Of a stretch of DNA of 64,000 bases, positions 44,802-55,522 are shown in pieces. Within the stretch, counting starts at the first letter, position 1. Each line of letters starts with the position of its first letter. Source of the DNA: Streptomyces atratus. GTDB lineage: Bacteria; Actinomycetota; Actinomycetes; Streptomycetales; Streptomycetaceae. The position numbers and the translations under genes were made by a program. The notes beneath the pieces are model-generated. The model was not told the DNA's origin. It saw only the letters and a list, made by a program, of their open reading frames with translations, and made no database searches. The stretch lies in NCBI RefSeq assembly GCF_014648655.1, contig NZ_BMRN01000004.1, positions 124,001 through 188,000 on the forward strand, given 5' to 3'.

Positions 44802-45725
44802 ATGCAGCATGGCAAGTACCGTTTCATCGTGGGGTTCTTGGTAGTCCCACTGGCGTTGTACGCGGTCTTCGTCATTTGGCCGTTCATCCAGTCCATCTAC
44901 TACTCGTTCACGGACTGGACCGGTCTGAGCCCGGACTTCAAGATGGTCGGGTTCGACAACTACACGAGGATGCTGAAGGACGACATCTTCTGGAAGTCGT
45001 TGCAGCACAGTGTGTTGCTCGTGCTGCTGCTGCCGCTGGTGACGCTGGGCCTGGCACTCTTCTTCGCCTTCATGCTCAATGTCGGAGGCCGGCGGCGCAA
45101 GAACGCCGCGGTCTCCGGCGTGCGCGGCTCGGGTTTCTACAAGATCGCCTACTTCTTCCCGCAGGTGCTCTCGATCGTCATCGTCGCCCTGCTCTTCCAG
45201 TTCGCTTTCAACCCCACCAGCGGGATGCTGAATTCGACGCTGAAGGCGATCGGCCTGGACTCCATCCAGCCGGACTGGCTGGGCGATCCGAACCTCGCGC
45301 TCATCTGTGTCATGTCGGTGCTGGTCTGGTCGACGGTAGGATTCTTCGTCGTTCTCTTCTCGGCCGGAATGGCGTCCATTCCGAAGGACTTCTACGAGGC
45401 GGCGCTCCTCGACGGCGCCAACCGCTTCACGACGTTCTTCCGGATCACGCTGCCGCTGCTCTGGGACACCGTGCAGTCGGGCTGGGTCTACATGGGGATC
45501 CTGGCGCTCGGTGTGGAGGCGTTCACCACGGTGCAGGTCATGACGGTGGGCCCCGGTGGTCCCGACTACTCGACCACGGTCCTTCCGCTGTACGTGTACC
45601 AGACGGCCTTCCGCGACGGGCAGGCCGGATACGCGACAACGATCGGTGTCGGACTGCTCATCGTCACCATGGCCTTCGCCGCCATCGTGATGCGACTGGG
45701 CCGGCGCGAGCGGCTGGAGTTCTGA
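44802..45725 (+). CDS. ngcF: ABC sugar permease NgcF
   Basis: MalF-type permease of 307 residues with six predicted helices. The EAA loop that contacts the ATPase is YEAALLDGANRFTTFFRITL (about residue 205). It starts YRFIVGFLVVPLALYAVFVI after a short cytoplasmic end, and lies 50 bases after ngcE and in the same direction. It should pair with NgcG to form the membrane channel. Confidence 0.9.
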   Translation: MQHGKYRFIVGFLVVPLALYAVFVIWPFIQSIYYSFTDWTGLSPDFKMVGFDNYTRMLKDDIFWKSLQHSVLLVLLLPLVTLGLALFFAFMLNVGGRRRKNAAVSGVRGSGFYKIAYFFPQVLSIVIVALLFQFAFNPTSGMLNSTLKAIGLDSIQPDWLGDPNLALICVMSVLVWSTVGFFVVLFSAGMASIPKDFYEAALLDGANRFTTFFRITLPLLWDTVQSGWVYMGILALGVEAFTTVQVMTVGPGGPDYSTTVLPLYVYQTAFRDGQAGYATTIGVGLLIVTMAFAAIVMRLGRRERLEF

Positions 45726-45816
45726 TGCTGCGATTGACGGGGGCCGGCCCCCGGATCACCGGCAGGCACCACAGGTCGGTCTCCGTGTCCGGCTCGAAAG
45801 TACGAGGTGAGTACAC

Positions 45817-46734
45817 GTGAAGACGACTGACACCCCTCCCGCGGCACCGGCGGCCGACCTGGCACCCGTGGCCAAGGCGCCCGCGCCCGCCGTGAAGGAG
45901 AAGAGCAGCGAGGGTCAGGTCCTCAATGTCTTCTCGCACGGTGTGCTGATCATCTGGGCGATCCTGGTCGTCCTGCCGCTGCTCTGGGCGGTGATGGCGT
46001 CGTTCAAGACCGACGACTCGATCCTGTCGACGCCCTGGGCGCTGCCCGACAAGCTGCACTTCGAAAACTGGTCGCGCGCCTGGAGTCAGGCACACATGAG
46101 CGACTACTTCTTCAACACCGTCGTGGTGGTGGGCTGTTCGCTCGTCGGCACCCTGCTGCTCGGGTCGATGGCGGCGTACGTACTGGCGCGGTTCGACTTC
46201 CCCGGCAACCGCTTCATCTACTACCTGTTCATCGGCGGGATGAGCTTCCCGATCATCCTGGCGCTGGTCCCGCTGTTCTTCGTCATGAACAACATGGGCC
46301 TGCTGAACACGCGGCACGGGCTGATCATGGTCTACATCGCGTACTCGCTGCCGTTCACCGTCTTCTTCCTCACCTCGTTCTTCCGGACGCTGCCGACCTC
46401 GGTGGCGGAAGCGGCGATGCTCGACGGGGCCTCGCACTCCCGGACGTTCTTCCAGGTGATGCTGCCGATGGCGAAGCCCGGCCTGATCAGCGTCGGTATC
46501 TTCAACTTCCTCGGGCAGTGGAACCAGTACATGCTGCCAACGGTGCTCAATACCGATCCGGGCCACCGGGTGCTCTCCCAGGGGCTGGTCGAACTGGCCA
46601 CCAGCCAGGGATACAAGGGTGACTGGTCCGGTCTCTTCGCCGGTCTGGTGATGGCGATGCTGCCGGTTCTCGCGGCCTACATCATCTTCCAGCGTCAGGT
46701 CGTCGCAGGGCTCACCGCGGGTGCGGTGAAGTAG
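45817..46734 (+). CDS. ngcG: ABC sugar permease NgcG
   Basis: MalG-type permease of 305 residues, starting at GTG 45817 after GAGGTGAG. An Ala/Pro/Lys-rich cytoplasmic N-terminus (about 1-33) precedes six helices. The EAA loop reads VAEAAMLDGASHSRTFFQVM, and the C-terminus VVAGLTAGAVK is typical of MalG proteins. Last gene of the ngc operon, followed by a strong terminator. Confidence 0.9.
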   Translation: MKTTDTPPAAPAADLAPVAKAPAPAVKEKSSEGQVLNVFSHGVLIIWAILVVLPLLWAVMASFKTDDSILSTPWALPDKLHFENWSRAWSQAHMSDYFFNTVVVVGCSLVGTLLLGSMAAYVLARFDFPGNRFIYYLFIGGMSFPIILALVPLFFVMNNMGLLNTRHGLIMVYIAYSLPFTVFFLTSFFRTLPTSVAEAAMLDGASHSRTFFQVMLPMAKPGLISVGIFNFLGQWNQYMLPTVLNTDPGHRVLSQGLVELATSQGYKGDWSGLFAGLVMAMLPVLAAYIIFQRQVVAGLTAGAVK

Positions 46735-46757
46735 CACCCCTACCCTCCGTACACATA

Positions 46758-46794
46758 CGAACCGCCCGCCGGCCACGCGCCGGCGGGCGGTTCG
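46758..46794 (+). terminator. Terminator after ngcG
   Basis: A 15-base perfect stem, CGAACCGCCCGCCGG (46758-46772) with CCGGCGGGCGGTTCG (46780-46794), and a 7-base loop, 24 bases after the ngcG stop. It isolates the ROK regulator from the ngc operon. Confidence 0.85.
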
Positions 46795-46932
46795 CGTGTG
46801 CAGGTGGCTGCCTCGGTGCGGGCAATGGTGCTCATCCGAGGCTTCGCATGCTCAAGGTCTTGACGGGGAGCACCCCAAAACGCTCAGCTTAGAGTTCACA
46901 TGTTAGAGAAAACGGTAGGAGTGAGAGAGTCG

Positions 46933-48132
46933 ATGGAGACTCCGGGGTCGCAGACATCTCTGCATCGCGCCAACCTTGAGCGGGTCGTGCGCGCGGTACG
47001 TATGGCCGGCTCGCTCACCCAGGCGGAGATCGCACGGAGCACCGGCCTGTCAGCGGCCACCGTCTCCAATATCGTTCGCGAGCTGAAGGACGGCGGCACG
47101 GTCGAGGTGACCCCCACCTCGGCGGGCGGCCGCCGGGCCCGCAGCGTCTCGCTCAGCGGTGACGCGGGCATTGTGATCGGTGTCGACTTCGGGCATACGC
47201 ATCTGAGGGTGGCGGTCGGCAATCTCGCCCACCAGGTGCTCGCCGAGGAGTCCGAGCCGATGGATGTCGACGCCTCGGCGGCGGAGGGGTTCGGGCGGGC
47301 GGAGCGGCTGGTCAAACGGCTGATCGAGACGACCGGGATCAGCCCGGACAAGGTGATCGGGGTCGGCCTCGGTGTTCCCGGCCCGATCGACGTCGAGTCC
47401 GGCACGCTGGGCTCCACGTCGATCCTGCCGGGCTGGACGGGCATCAACCCCAGCGAGGAGCTCGCAGGCCGGCTCGGCGTTCCGGTGTACGTCGACAACG
47501 ACGCCAACCTCGGGGCGCTCGGCGAGCTGGTCTGGGGGAGCGGCCGCGGGGTCAGGGACCTCGCCTACATCAAGGTCGCCAGCGGTGTCGGCGCCGGTCT
47601 GGTGATCGACGGGAACATCTACCGGGGGCCGGGCGGCACGGCCGGTGAGATCGGGCACATCACGCTCGACGAATCGGGCCCGGTGTGCCGCTGCGGCAAC
47701 CGGGGGTGCCTGGAGACGTTCACGGCCGCGCGGTACGTCCTTCCGCTGCTCCAGCCCAGTCACGGGCCCGATCTCACCATGGAACGGGTGGTCCAGCTGG
47801 CCCGCGGGGGCGATCCGGGCTGCCGTCGGGTGATCGGGGACGTCGGGCGGCACATCGGCAGCGGGGTGGCCAACCTCTGCAATCTGCTCAACCCCAGCCG
47901 GGTGGTGCTCGGCGGATCGCTCGCCGAGGCGGGCGAGTTGGTGCTCGCGCCGATCCGCGACTCGGTCTCCCGCTATGCCATTCCCAGTGCCGCCAGGCAG
48001 CTCTCGGTGCTGCCCGGGGCGCTCGGCGGCCGGGCCGAGGTGCTGGGCGCGCTGGCCCTCGTGCTGAGCGAGATGGGGGATTCACCCCTTTTGGAAAGCA
48101 GCCTGTCGACGGCCACGCCTGTCTTCACTTAG
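46933..48132 (+). CDS. rok7B7: ROK-family transcriptional regulator Rok7B7
   Basis: Regulator of about 399 residues. The N-terminal winged helix is GSLTQAEIARSTGLSAATVS followed by NIVRELKDGGTVEV. The ROK domain has the phosphate-type motif GVDFGHTHLRVAVGN and the zinc-binding C-x-C-G-x2-G-C in VCRCGNRGCLETF. An ATG at 46900 is in frame, but GTAGGAG (46915-46921) points to ATG 46933 (METPGSQTSLHRANLERVV). Its position between ngcEFG and xylFGH matches S. coelicolor Rok7B7, reported as a pleiotropic regulator of xylose uptake, carbon control and antibiotic production. Orthology is inferred from context and remembered sequence. Confidence 0.87.
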   Translation: METPGSQTSLHRANLERVVRAVRMAGSLTQAEIARSTGLSAATVSNIVRELKDGGTVEVTPTSAGGRRARSVSLSGDAGIVIGVDFGHTHLRVAVGNLAHQVLAEESEPMDVDASAAEGFGRAERLVKRLIETTGISPDKVIGVGLGVPGPIDVESGTLGSTSILPGWTGINPSEELAGRLGVPVYVDNDANLGALGELVWGSGRGVRDLAYIKVASGVGAGLVIDGNIYRGPGGTAGEIGHITLDESGPVCRCGNRGCLETFTAARYVLPLLQPSHGPDLTMERVVQLARGGDPGCRRVIGDVGRHIGSGVANLCNLLNPSRVVLGGSLAEAGELVLAPIRDSVSRYAIPSAARQLSVLPGALGGRAEVLGALALVLSEMGDSPLLESSLSTATPVFT

Positions 48133-48141
48133 ATAACGAAT

Positions 48142-48153
48142 GGCACCGTTGTC
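48142..48153. promoter_or_regulatory. Imperfect copy of the GACAACGTTGTC operator
   Basis: GGCACCGTTGTC differs from the palindrome in front of GH92 at 2 of 12 positions. It lies at the upstream edge of the xylF control region, 10 bases after the ROK stop codon. It may be an auxiliary site for the same regulator. Confidence 0.4.
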
Positions 48154-48215
48154 ATCTCGTTAAGAATTTACTCCTTGACGTTGACGTCGCGGCCGAGTTG
48201 ACTTCCAGCCACCTC

Positions 48216-48233
48216 GGCCGCAACGTTGCGGCC
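48216..48233. promoter_or_regulatory. 18-base perfect palindrome before xylF
   Basis: GGCCGCAACGTTGCGGCC sits between possible -35 sequences (TTGACG at 48175 and 48181) and the AGGGAGG ribosome site of xylF (about 48238-48244). Position and symmetry suit a repressor operator; the CAACGTTG core is shared with the GH92 site. The obvious candidate binder is the adjacent ROK regulator, but a LacI-type protein encoded elsewhere is equally possible. Confidence 0.55.
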
Positions 48234-48255
48234 TCGTCAGGGAGGCAAACCCGCA

Positions 48256-49353
48256 ATGAACGCAATGACGCGACGCATCGTCATAGGCACGGCCGCAGTT
48301 TCGATGGCCGTCTCCCTCGCAGCCTGCGGCAAGGCGGGCGGCGACAAGGACAGCGGCAGCGGTGGCGACGGCAAGACCATCGGTCTGCTGCTGCCGGAGA
48401 ACAAGACCACGCGTTACGAGACGTTCGACCGCCCCATCATGGAGGCGAAGATCAAGGCGCTCTGCGCCGACTGCGAGGTCAAGTACAACAACGCCGCGCA
48501 GGACACCGAGACCCAGAAGAAGCAGTTCGACGCGCTCGTCACGCAGGGTGTGAAGGTCATCATCCTCGACACCGTCGACTACAAGGCCGCGAAGTCCTGG
48601 GTCCAGCAGGCCGCGAAGAAGGACGTCAAGGTCGTCGCGTACGACCGTCTCGCGGAGGGGCCGATCTCCGCCTATGTGTCGTACGACAACGAGAAGATCG
48701 GCCAGCTCCAGGGTGAGGCACTGGTCAAGGCGCTGGGCGCCAAGGCCAAGGACAGCAACGTTGTCATGATCAACGGCTCGCCGACCGACCCGAACGCCCC
48801 CTTCTTCAAGAGGGGCGCGCACAGCGTCCTCGACAAGCAGGTCAAGAAGGTCGTCTACGAGCAGGACATCCCGGACTGGTCGGCGGACGAGGCCAACAAG
48901 AAGATGGGAGCGGCCATCGACTCCCTGGGCAAGGACGGCTTCCAGGGTGTCTACTCCGCCAACGACGGCATGGCCGGCGGCATCATCACGGCCCTGAAGA
49001 AGCAGGGTGTGAAGGTTCCGGTCGGCGGTCAGGACTCCGAGCTCGCCGGTCTGCAGCGCGTCATCGCGGGCGAGCAGACCTTCTCGATCTACAAGCAGAT
49101 CAAGCCGGAGGCCGAGACCACCGCCGAGATCGCCGTCAGGCTGCTCAAGGGCGAGAAGATCGACGATCTGGCCCCGATCAAGGTCGACAGCCTCTCGGGC
49201 GAGTTCAAGGGCACCCCGTCGAAGCTGTACGACGCCTCGGTCGTGACCAAGGAGAACATCGCCTCCACGATCGTCGCGGACAAGGTCTACAAGGTCGAGG
49301 AGATCTGCACCGCCCAGTACAAGGCGGCCTGCGACGCAGCCGGCATCAAGTAA
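48256..49353 (+). CDS. xylF: Xylose-type ABC transporter substrate-binding lipoprotein XylF
   Basis: Periplasmic-binding-protein-like (type I) lipoprotein of 365 residues for a pentose, by context xylose. The lipobox is in VSLAAC (about residue 20). The body contains KTIGLLLPENKTTRYETFDR, YKAAKSWVQQAAKKDVKVVA and FQGVYSANDGMAGGIITALK, typical of the ribose/xylose binding group. The ATG at 48256 follows AGGGAGG; another ATG is three codons later. It leads the xyl operon, with a palindromic operator in its leader. Confidence 0.88.
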   Translation: MNAMTRRIVIGTAAVSMAVSLAACGKAGGDKDSGSGGDGKTIGLLLPENKTTRYETFDRPIMEAKIKALCADCEVKYNNAAQDTETQKKQFDALVTQGVKVIILDTVDYKAAKSWVQQAAKKDVKVVAYDRLAEGPISAYVSYDNEKIGQLQGEALVKALGAKAKDSNVVMINGSPTDPNAPFFKRGAHSVLDKQVKKVVYEQDIPDWSADEANKKMGAAIDSLGKDGFQGVYSANDGMAGGIITALKKQGVKVPVGGQDSELAGLQRVIAGEQTFSIYKQIKPEAETTAEIAVRLLKGEKIDDLAPIKVDSLSGEFKGTPSKLYDASVVTKENIASTIVADKVYKVEEICTAQYKAACDAAGIK

Positions 49354-49462
49354 CACCCGAGGGCAAGCTCCCCCGGGCACCTCTGCCAGTCCGGCACCCA
49401 CCCCGTCAACGCCCCGCAAGCGGGGGTGGGCGCCGGACTCCTTCCCAGGTCCGGTTGTCTGA

Positions 49463-49493
49463 CCGCCGCCGCCCCCTCGGGCGACGGCGGCGG
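49463..49493 (+). other. Hairpin in the xylF-xylG spacer
   Basis: CCGCCGCCG (49463-49471) pairs with CGGCGGCGG (49485-49493) inside a 290-base non-coding spacer. Such a structure after a binding-protein gene usually protects the upstream mRNA or partly terminates, giving more XylF than membrane components. No other feature is seen in 49354-49642. Confidence 0.5.
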
Positions 49494-49642
49494 CCCGACG
49501 ACGGGACCTGGAGGCACGTCGTCACCCCGCTGTCTGTCGAGCGACGGCCCTCCGGGGCAGGACAGCGGTCGGACGACGGCCCTACCCCCCTGTGCTCAGC
49601 AGCACCATCCCCGCCGGTCAGGCGGCGAAGGAGATGATTCAC

Positions 49643-50428
49643 GTGTCCGCTACGCCCGTGCTGGCGTTGCGCGGAATCTCCAAGCGGTTCGGCGCCGTCC
49701 AGGCGCTCACCGACGTGGACCTGGAGATTCACCCCGGCGAAGTGGTTGCCCTGGTCGGCGACAACGGCGCCGGCAAGTCGACCCTCGTCAAGACCATTTC
49801 GGGTGTCCACCCGATCGACGAAGGCGCCATCGAGTGGGAGGGCGAGACGGTCCGGATCAACCGGCCGAACGACGCCCAGGAGCTCGGAGTCGCCACCGTC
49901 TACCAGGACTTGGCCCTCTGCGACAACCTCGATGTCGTCGCCAACCTCTTCCTCGGCAGCGAACTGCGCAAGGCCTCCGTCCTCGACGAGATCGCGATGG
50001 AGAAGCGCGCCAAGGAACTGCTGGACACGCTGTCCATCCGGATCCCCAGCGTCCGCATCCCGGTCGCCTCGCTCTCCGGTGGTCAGCGCCAGGTCGTGGC
50101 CATCGCCCGCGCCCTGATCGGCGACCCCAAGGTCGTCATCCTGGACGAGCCGACCGCGGCCCTCGGCGTCGAACAGACCGCCCAGGTCCTCGACTTGGTC
50201 GAGCGGCTGCGCGAGCGTGGCCACGGCGTCATCCTCATCAGCCACAACATGGCCGACGTGCGCGCCGTCGCGGACAAGGTCGCGGTGCTCCGCCTGGGCC
50301 GCAACAACGGTGTCTTCGACGTCGCGAGCACCTCCCACGAAGAGATCATCGCCGCGATCACCGGCGCCACGGACAATGCCGTCACGCGCCGCCAGGCACG
50401 CACAGATACGAAGGAGGACGCGAAGTGA
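49643..50428 (+). CDS. xylG: Xylose-type ABC transporter ATPase XylG, single domain
   Basis: A 261-residue ATPase energising sugar import. Walker A is VGDNGAGKSTLVKTISG, the signature SLSGGQRQVVAIAR, Walker B VVILDEPTAALG, and the switch histidine ILISHNMADV. Earlier in-frame starts exist (49592, 49634), but AAGGAG lies 9 bases before GTG 49643, giving MSATPVLALRGISKRFG. Enterobacterial XylG/RbsA-type ATPases contain two fused ATPase domains (about 500 residues); this has one, so it probably acts as a homodimer. It overlaps xylH (GTGA). Confidence 0.9.
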   Translation: MSATPVLALRGISKRFGAVQALTDVDLEIHPGEVVALVGDNGAGKSTLVKTISGVHPIDEGAIEWEGETVRINRPNDAQELGVATVYQDLALCDNLDVVANLFLGSELRKASVLDEIAMEKRAKELLDTLSIRIPSVRIPVASLSGGQRQVVAIARALIGDPKVVILDEPTAALGVEQTAQVLDLVERLRERGHGVILISHNMADVRAVADKVAVLRLGRNNGVFDVASTSHEEIIAAITGATDNAVTRRQARTDTKEDAK

Positions 50429-51738
50429 GCGACCTCGCCAAGACCCCCGGGACTTCCACCGAGAAGCCCGCCGCTGCGGCACCGGCCGCCGAGCAGCCGG
50501 CAGCCCCGGTCCCAGCCGTGGACCCGCGGCTCCTCGTACGTGAAGAGGGCTTCAAGGGCTACTGGTCGGAGTTCACCCGCAAGGTACGTGGTGGTGAGCT
50601 GGGCTCCCTGCCGGTCTTCGTCGGCCTGATCGTCATCGCGATCGTCTTCCAGTTCCAGAACAGCAACTTCCTCTCCGCCAGTTCCGTCGCCAACGTCGCG
50701 GTCTACAGCTCCGGCCTCGGCATCATGGCGGTCGGCATCGTGTTCGTCCTGCTGCTCGGCGAGATCGACCTCTCGGTCGGCTCGGTAGCCGGCGTCGGCG
50801 CGGCCGTCTGGGCCGTGCTCAACGTCAACAACGGCTGGAACGAGTGGCTCGCGATCATCGTCGCCGTGCTCTCCGGAATGGCTCTCGGTGCGCTGCACGG
50901 CTTCTTCTTCGCCAAGATCGGTGTACCGGCGTTCGTCGTCACCCTGGCTGGCTTTCTCGGCTGGAGCGGTCTTCAGGACTGGATGATGGGCGGGGAAGGC
51001 TCGATCAACACGCCGTCCGGCAGCGCCGTCGAGAACCTGACCAACTACTTCTTCGAGGACAAGGCCGCCGGCTACGGACTCGCCCTGGTCGCCGTCCTCG
51101 CGTACGCCGCCTCGCTCCTGGTGGACAGCAGGCGCCGCAAGACCGCAGGCCTGCCCGCCCGGCCGACCAGCGAGGTCGTGCTGCGCACCGCCGTCGTCGC
51201 GGTCCTGTGCTTCGTCGTCGCGTACGTCCTGAACGAACCCGAGGGCGCCCGTGGCCTGCCGCTCGCCCTGGTGCTCTTCCTCGCCGTCCTGATCGTCGCG
51301 GACTTCGTCGCCCGGCGCACGAGCTTCGGCCGTCAGGTCTTCGCCGTCGGCGGCAACCCGGAGGCCGCGCGCCGGGCCGGTATCAACGTCGACCGGGTCC
51401 GGATCACCGTCTTCGCCCTGTCCGGCACGCTGGGCGCCTTCGGCGGCCTCTTCATCGCCAGCCTCTCCGGCGGCGCCACCAAGAGCGTCGGCGGCGGCAA
51501 CACGCTGATGCTGGTCATCGCCGCCGCCGTCATCGGCGGCACCAGCCTCTTCGGAGGCCGGGGCAAGGTCTGGTCCGCGCTGCTCGGCATGATCGTGATC
51601 CAGTCGATCCAGCAGGGCCTGAACATGATCGGTATGGCCAATGCCATTCAGTACATGATCACCGGCGCGGTTCTGCTGGCCGCCGTGGTCATCGACTCGG
51701 TCTCCCGCCGCACCCAGAAGACCGCAGGTCGCGCCTGA
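50425..51738 (+). CDS. xylH: Xylose-type ABC transporter permease XylH
   Basis: Branched (type II) permease of 437 residues with about ten or more predicted helices. A hydrophilic Ala/Pro-rich N-terminus (about 1-45) is followed by family segments such as VLLLGEIDLSVGSVAGVGAA, FVVTLAGFLGWSGLQDWMMG and QVFAVGGNPEAARRAGINVD. It starts at GTG 50425 within the xylG stop, so the two are translationally coupled. A strong terminator follows. Confidence 0.9.
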   Translation: MSDLAKTPGTSTEKPAAAAPAAEQPAAPVPAVDPRLLVREEGFKGYWSEFTRKVRGGELGSLPVFVGLIVIAIVFQFQNSNFLSASSVANVAVYSSGLGIMAVGIVFVLLLGEIDLSVGSVAGVGAAVWAVLNVNNGWNEWLAIIVAVLSGMALGALHGFFFAKIGVPAFVVTLAGFLGWSGLQDWMMGGEGSINTPSGSAVENLTNYFFEDKAAGYGLALVAVLAYAASLLVDSRRRKTAGLPARPTSEVVLRTAVVAVLCFVVAYVLNEPEGARGLPLALVLFLAVLIVADFVARRTSFGRQVFAVGGNPEAARRAGINVDRVRITVFALSGTLGAFGGLFIASLSGGATKSVGGGNTLMLVIAAAVIGGTSLFGGRGKVWSALLGMIVIQSIQQGLNMIGMANAIQYMITGAVLLAAVVIDSVSRRTQKTAGRA

Positions 51739-51756
51739 CATCGCGCCCGCCCGATC

Positions 51757-51791
51757 CAGTGCCCGGCGCCCGATTCAGGCGCCGGGCACTG
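51757..51791 (+). terminator. Terminator after xylH
   Basis: A 14-base perfect stem, CAGTGCCCGGCGCC (51757-51770) with GGCGCCGGGCACTG (51778-51791), and a 7-base loop, 18 bases after the stop. Confidence 0.85.
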
Positions 51792-51856
51792 TCGGCTGCG
51801 GGGAGGGGTGTGACAGCACTTCCCCTGCCCGATGCCTGCGACGACGGACGGAACAT

Positions 51857-51862
51857 TAGACT
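51857..51862 (+). promoter_or_regulatory. -10 box of dxs
   Basis: TAGACT lies 45 bases before the preferred GTG start at 51908. The leader contains AAGGAGG as ribosome site. No good -35 match is visible. Confidence 0.4.
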
Positions 51863-51907
51863 CATCGGATCGGCATGCTCGACCAGCTCGAACGCAAGGA
51901 GGAACGG

Positions 51908-53836
51908 GTGGCTCTGCTGACCCGCATCGGTGGACCGCGTGACCTGGACCGGCTCACTCCCGAGCAGCTGGACCAGCTCGCCGAAGAGATCCGGACCTTC
52001 CTGGTCGACGCCGTATCGAAGACCGGTGGCCACCTCGGCCCCAACCTGGGTGTGGTCGAGCTGACCATCGCCCTGCACCGGGTCTTCGATTCGCCGAAGG
52101 ACAAGGTCCTCTGGGACACCGGCCACCAGAGCTACGTGCACAAGCTGCTCACCGGCCGCCAGGACTTCTCCAGGCTCAAGATGAAGGGCGGCCTGTCCGG
52201 CTACCCCTCGCAGGCCGAGTCCGAGCACGACGTCATCGAGAACTCGCACGCCTCCACGGTCCTCGGCTGGGCCGACGGCCTCGCCAAGGCCAACGAGGTC
52301 CTCAAGAAGGACGACCACGTCGTCGCGGTCATCGGTGACGGTGCGCTCACCGGCGGTATGGCCTGGGAGGCGCTGAACAACATCGCCGCCGCCAAGGACC
52401 GCCCCCTCGTCATCGTCGTCAACGACAACGAGCGCTCCTACGCCCCGACCATCGGCGGCCTCGCCAACCACCTGGCCACCCTGCGCACCACCGACGGTTA
52501 CGAGCGCTTCCTGGCCCGCGGCAAGGACATCCTGGAGCGCACCCCCGTCGTCGGGAAGCCGCTGTACGAGACGCTGCACGGCGCCAAGAAGGGGCTGAAG
52601 GACTTCATCGCCCCGCAGGGCATGTTCGAGGACCTCGGCCTGAAGTACGTCGGTCCGATCGACGGCCACGACATCGAGGCCCTGGAGTCCGCGCTCCAGC
52701 GCGCCAAGCGCTTCGGCGGGCCCGTCATCGTGCACTGCCTCACCGAGAAGGGACGCGGCTACACCCCCGCCCTGCTCGACGAGGCCGACCGGTTCCACGC
52801 CGTCGGCAAGATCCACCCCGACACCGGCCTCCCGGTCGCCACATCGGGCCTCGACTGGACCTCCGTCTTCGGCGAGGAGATGGTCAAGCTCGGCAAGGAG
52901 CGCAAGGACATCGTCGCGATCACCGCGGCCATGCTCCAGCCGGTCGGCCTGACCAAGTTCGAGAAGGCGTTCCCGGACCGGATCTACGACGTCGGCATCG
53001 CCGAGCAGCACGGCGCGGTCTCCGCGGCCGGCCTCGCCACCGGCGGACTGCACCCCGTCTTCGCGGTGTACGCCACCTTCCTCAACCGCGCCTTCGACCA
53101 GGTCCTCATGGATGTCGCCCTGCACAAGTGCGGTGTGACGTTCGTCCTGGACCGTGCCGGTGTCACCGGCACGGACGGCGCCTCGCACAACGGCATGTGG
53201 GACATGTCGATCCTGCAGTGCGTGCCCACCCTGCGGATCGCCGCCCCGCGCGACGCCGACCAGGTCCGCGCCCAGCTGCGCGAGGCCGTCGAGGTCGACG
53301 ACGCACCGACCGTGGTCCGCTTCTCCAAGGGCGCGGTCGGCCCGGCGGTCAAGGCCGTCGGCAGGGTCGGCGGCATGGACGTCCTGCGCGAGCCCGGCAC
53401 CATCCGGCCGGACGTCCTCCTGGTCTCCGTGGGCGCGCTCGCCCCGATGTGCCTGGAGATCGCCGATCTGCTGGATGCCCAGGGCATCTCGACGACGGTG
53501 GTCGACCCGCGCTGGGTCAAGCCGGTCGACGAGGCCATGGCCCCACTCGCCGAGCAGCACCGCGTCGTCGTCACCGTCGAGGACAACAGCAGGGCCGGCG
53601 GCGTCGGCTCCGCAATCGCCCAGGCGCTGCGCGACGCCGGGGTGGACGTACCGCTGCGCGACTTCGGCATCCCGCCGCGCTTCCTCGACCACGCCTCCCG
53701 CAAGGAGGTCATGGCCGAGATCGGACTGACCGCGCCGGACATCGCCCGTCAGGTCACCGGCCTGGTCGCCAAGCTGGACGGCCGCTACGACACGGACACG
53801 GGCAGCAGCTCCGTGATCGAGCCCGTCCGCGACTGA
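51908..53836 (+). CDS. dxs: 1-deoxy-D-xylulose-5-phosphate synthase
   Basis: Thiamine-diphosphate enzyme of 642 residues that condenses pyruvate and glyceraldehyde 3-phosphate, the first step of the MEP isoprenoid pathway. It has [20 protein letters not shown], the TPP-binding [18 protein letters not shown] with ensuing NDNERSYAP, and the transketolase segment [18 protein letters not shown] with [15 protein letters not shown]. An ATG at 51875 is in frame, but AAGGAGG lies just before GTG 51908, the usual start ([16 protein letters not shown]). It follows the xyl operon but is separated by a terminator and has its own promoter. Confidence 0.95.
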   Translation: MALLTRIGGPRDLDRLTPEQLDQLAEEIRTFLVDAVSKTGGHLGPNLGVVELTIALHRVFDSPKDKVLWDTGHQSYVHKLLTGRQDFSRLKMKGGLSGYPSQAESEHDVIENSHASTVLGWADGLAKANEVLKKDDHVVAVIGDGALTGGMAWEALNNIAAAKDRPLVIVVNDNERSYAPTIGGLANHLATLRTTDGYERFLARGKDILERTPVVGKPLYETLHGAKKGLKDFIAPQGMFEDLGLKYVGPIDGHDIEALESALQRAKRFGGPVIVHCLTEKGRGYTPALLDEADRFHAVGKIHPDTGLPVATSGLDWTSVFGEEMVKLGKERKDIVAITAAMLQPVGLTKFEKAFPDRIYDVGIAEQHGAVSAAGLATGGLHPVFAVYATFLNRAFDQVLMDVALHKCGVTFVLDRAGVTGTDGASHNGMWDMSILQCVPTLRIAAPRDADQVRAQLREAVEVDDAPTVVRFSKGAVGPAVKAVGRVGGMDVLREPGTIRPDVLLVSVGALAPMCLEIADLLDAQGISTTVVDPRWVKPVDEAMAPLAEQHRVVVTVEDNSRAGGVGSAIAQALRDAGVDVPLRDFGIPPRFLDHASRKEVMAEIGLTAPDIARQVTGLVAKLDGRYDTDTGSSSVIEPVRD

Positions 53837-53878
53837 CCCGTACGACCCCGGTCCTCGCGGCCGGTACGCGATACGGCC

Positions 53879-53924
53879 AATGGGCCGGTCGGCCACCCTG
53901 TACGAGTGGTTCGACCGGCCCATT
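53879..53924 (+). terminator. Terminator after dxs
   Basis: AATGGGCCGGTCG (53879-53891) pairs with CGACCGGCCCATT (53912-53924), and CCAC/GTGG inside the loop can extend the structure. It lies 42 bases after the dxs stop. Confidence 0.75.
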
Positions 53925-54009
53925 CGCGTGAAATCTCCTGATGCGGAGCCCTGCGCCGCAGATACGGTCCCAATCATGGCGTACACGACGAGTGCGTGGA
54001 GGTACGCCG

Positions 54010-55521
<1,512 letters not shown>

Positions 55522-55522
55522 A

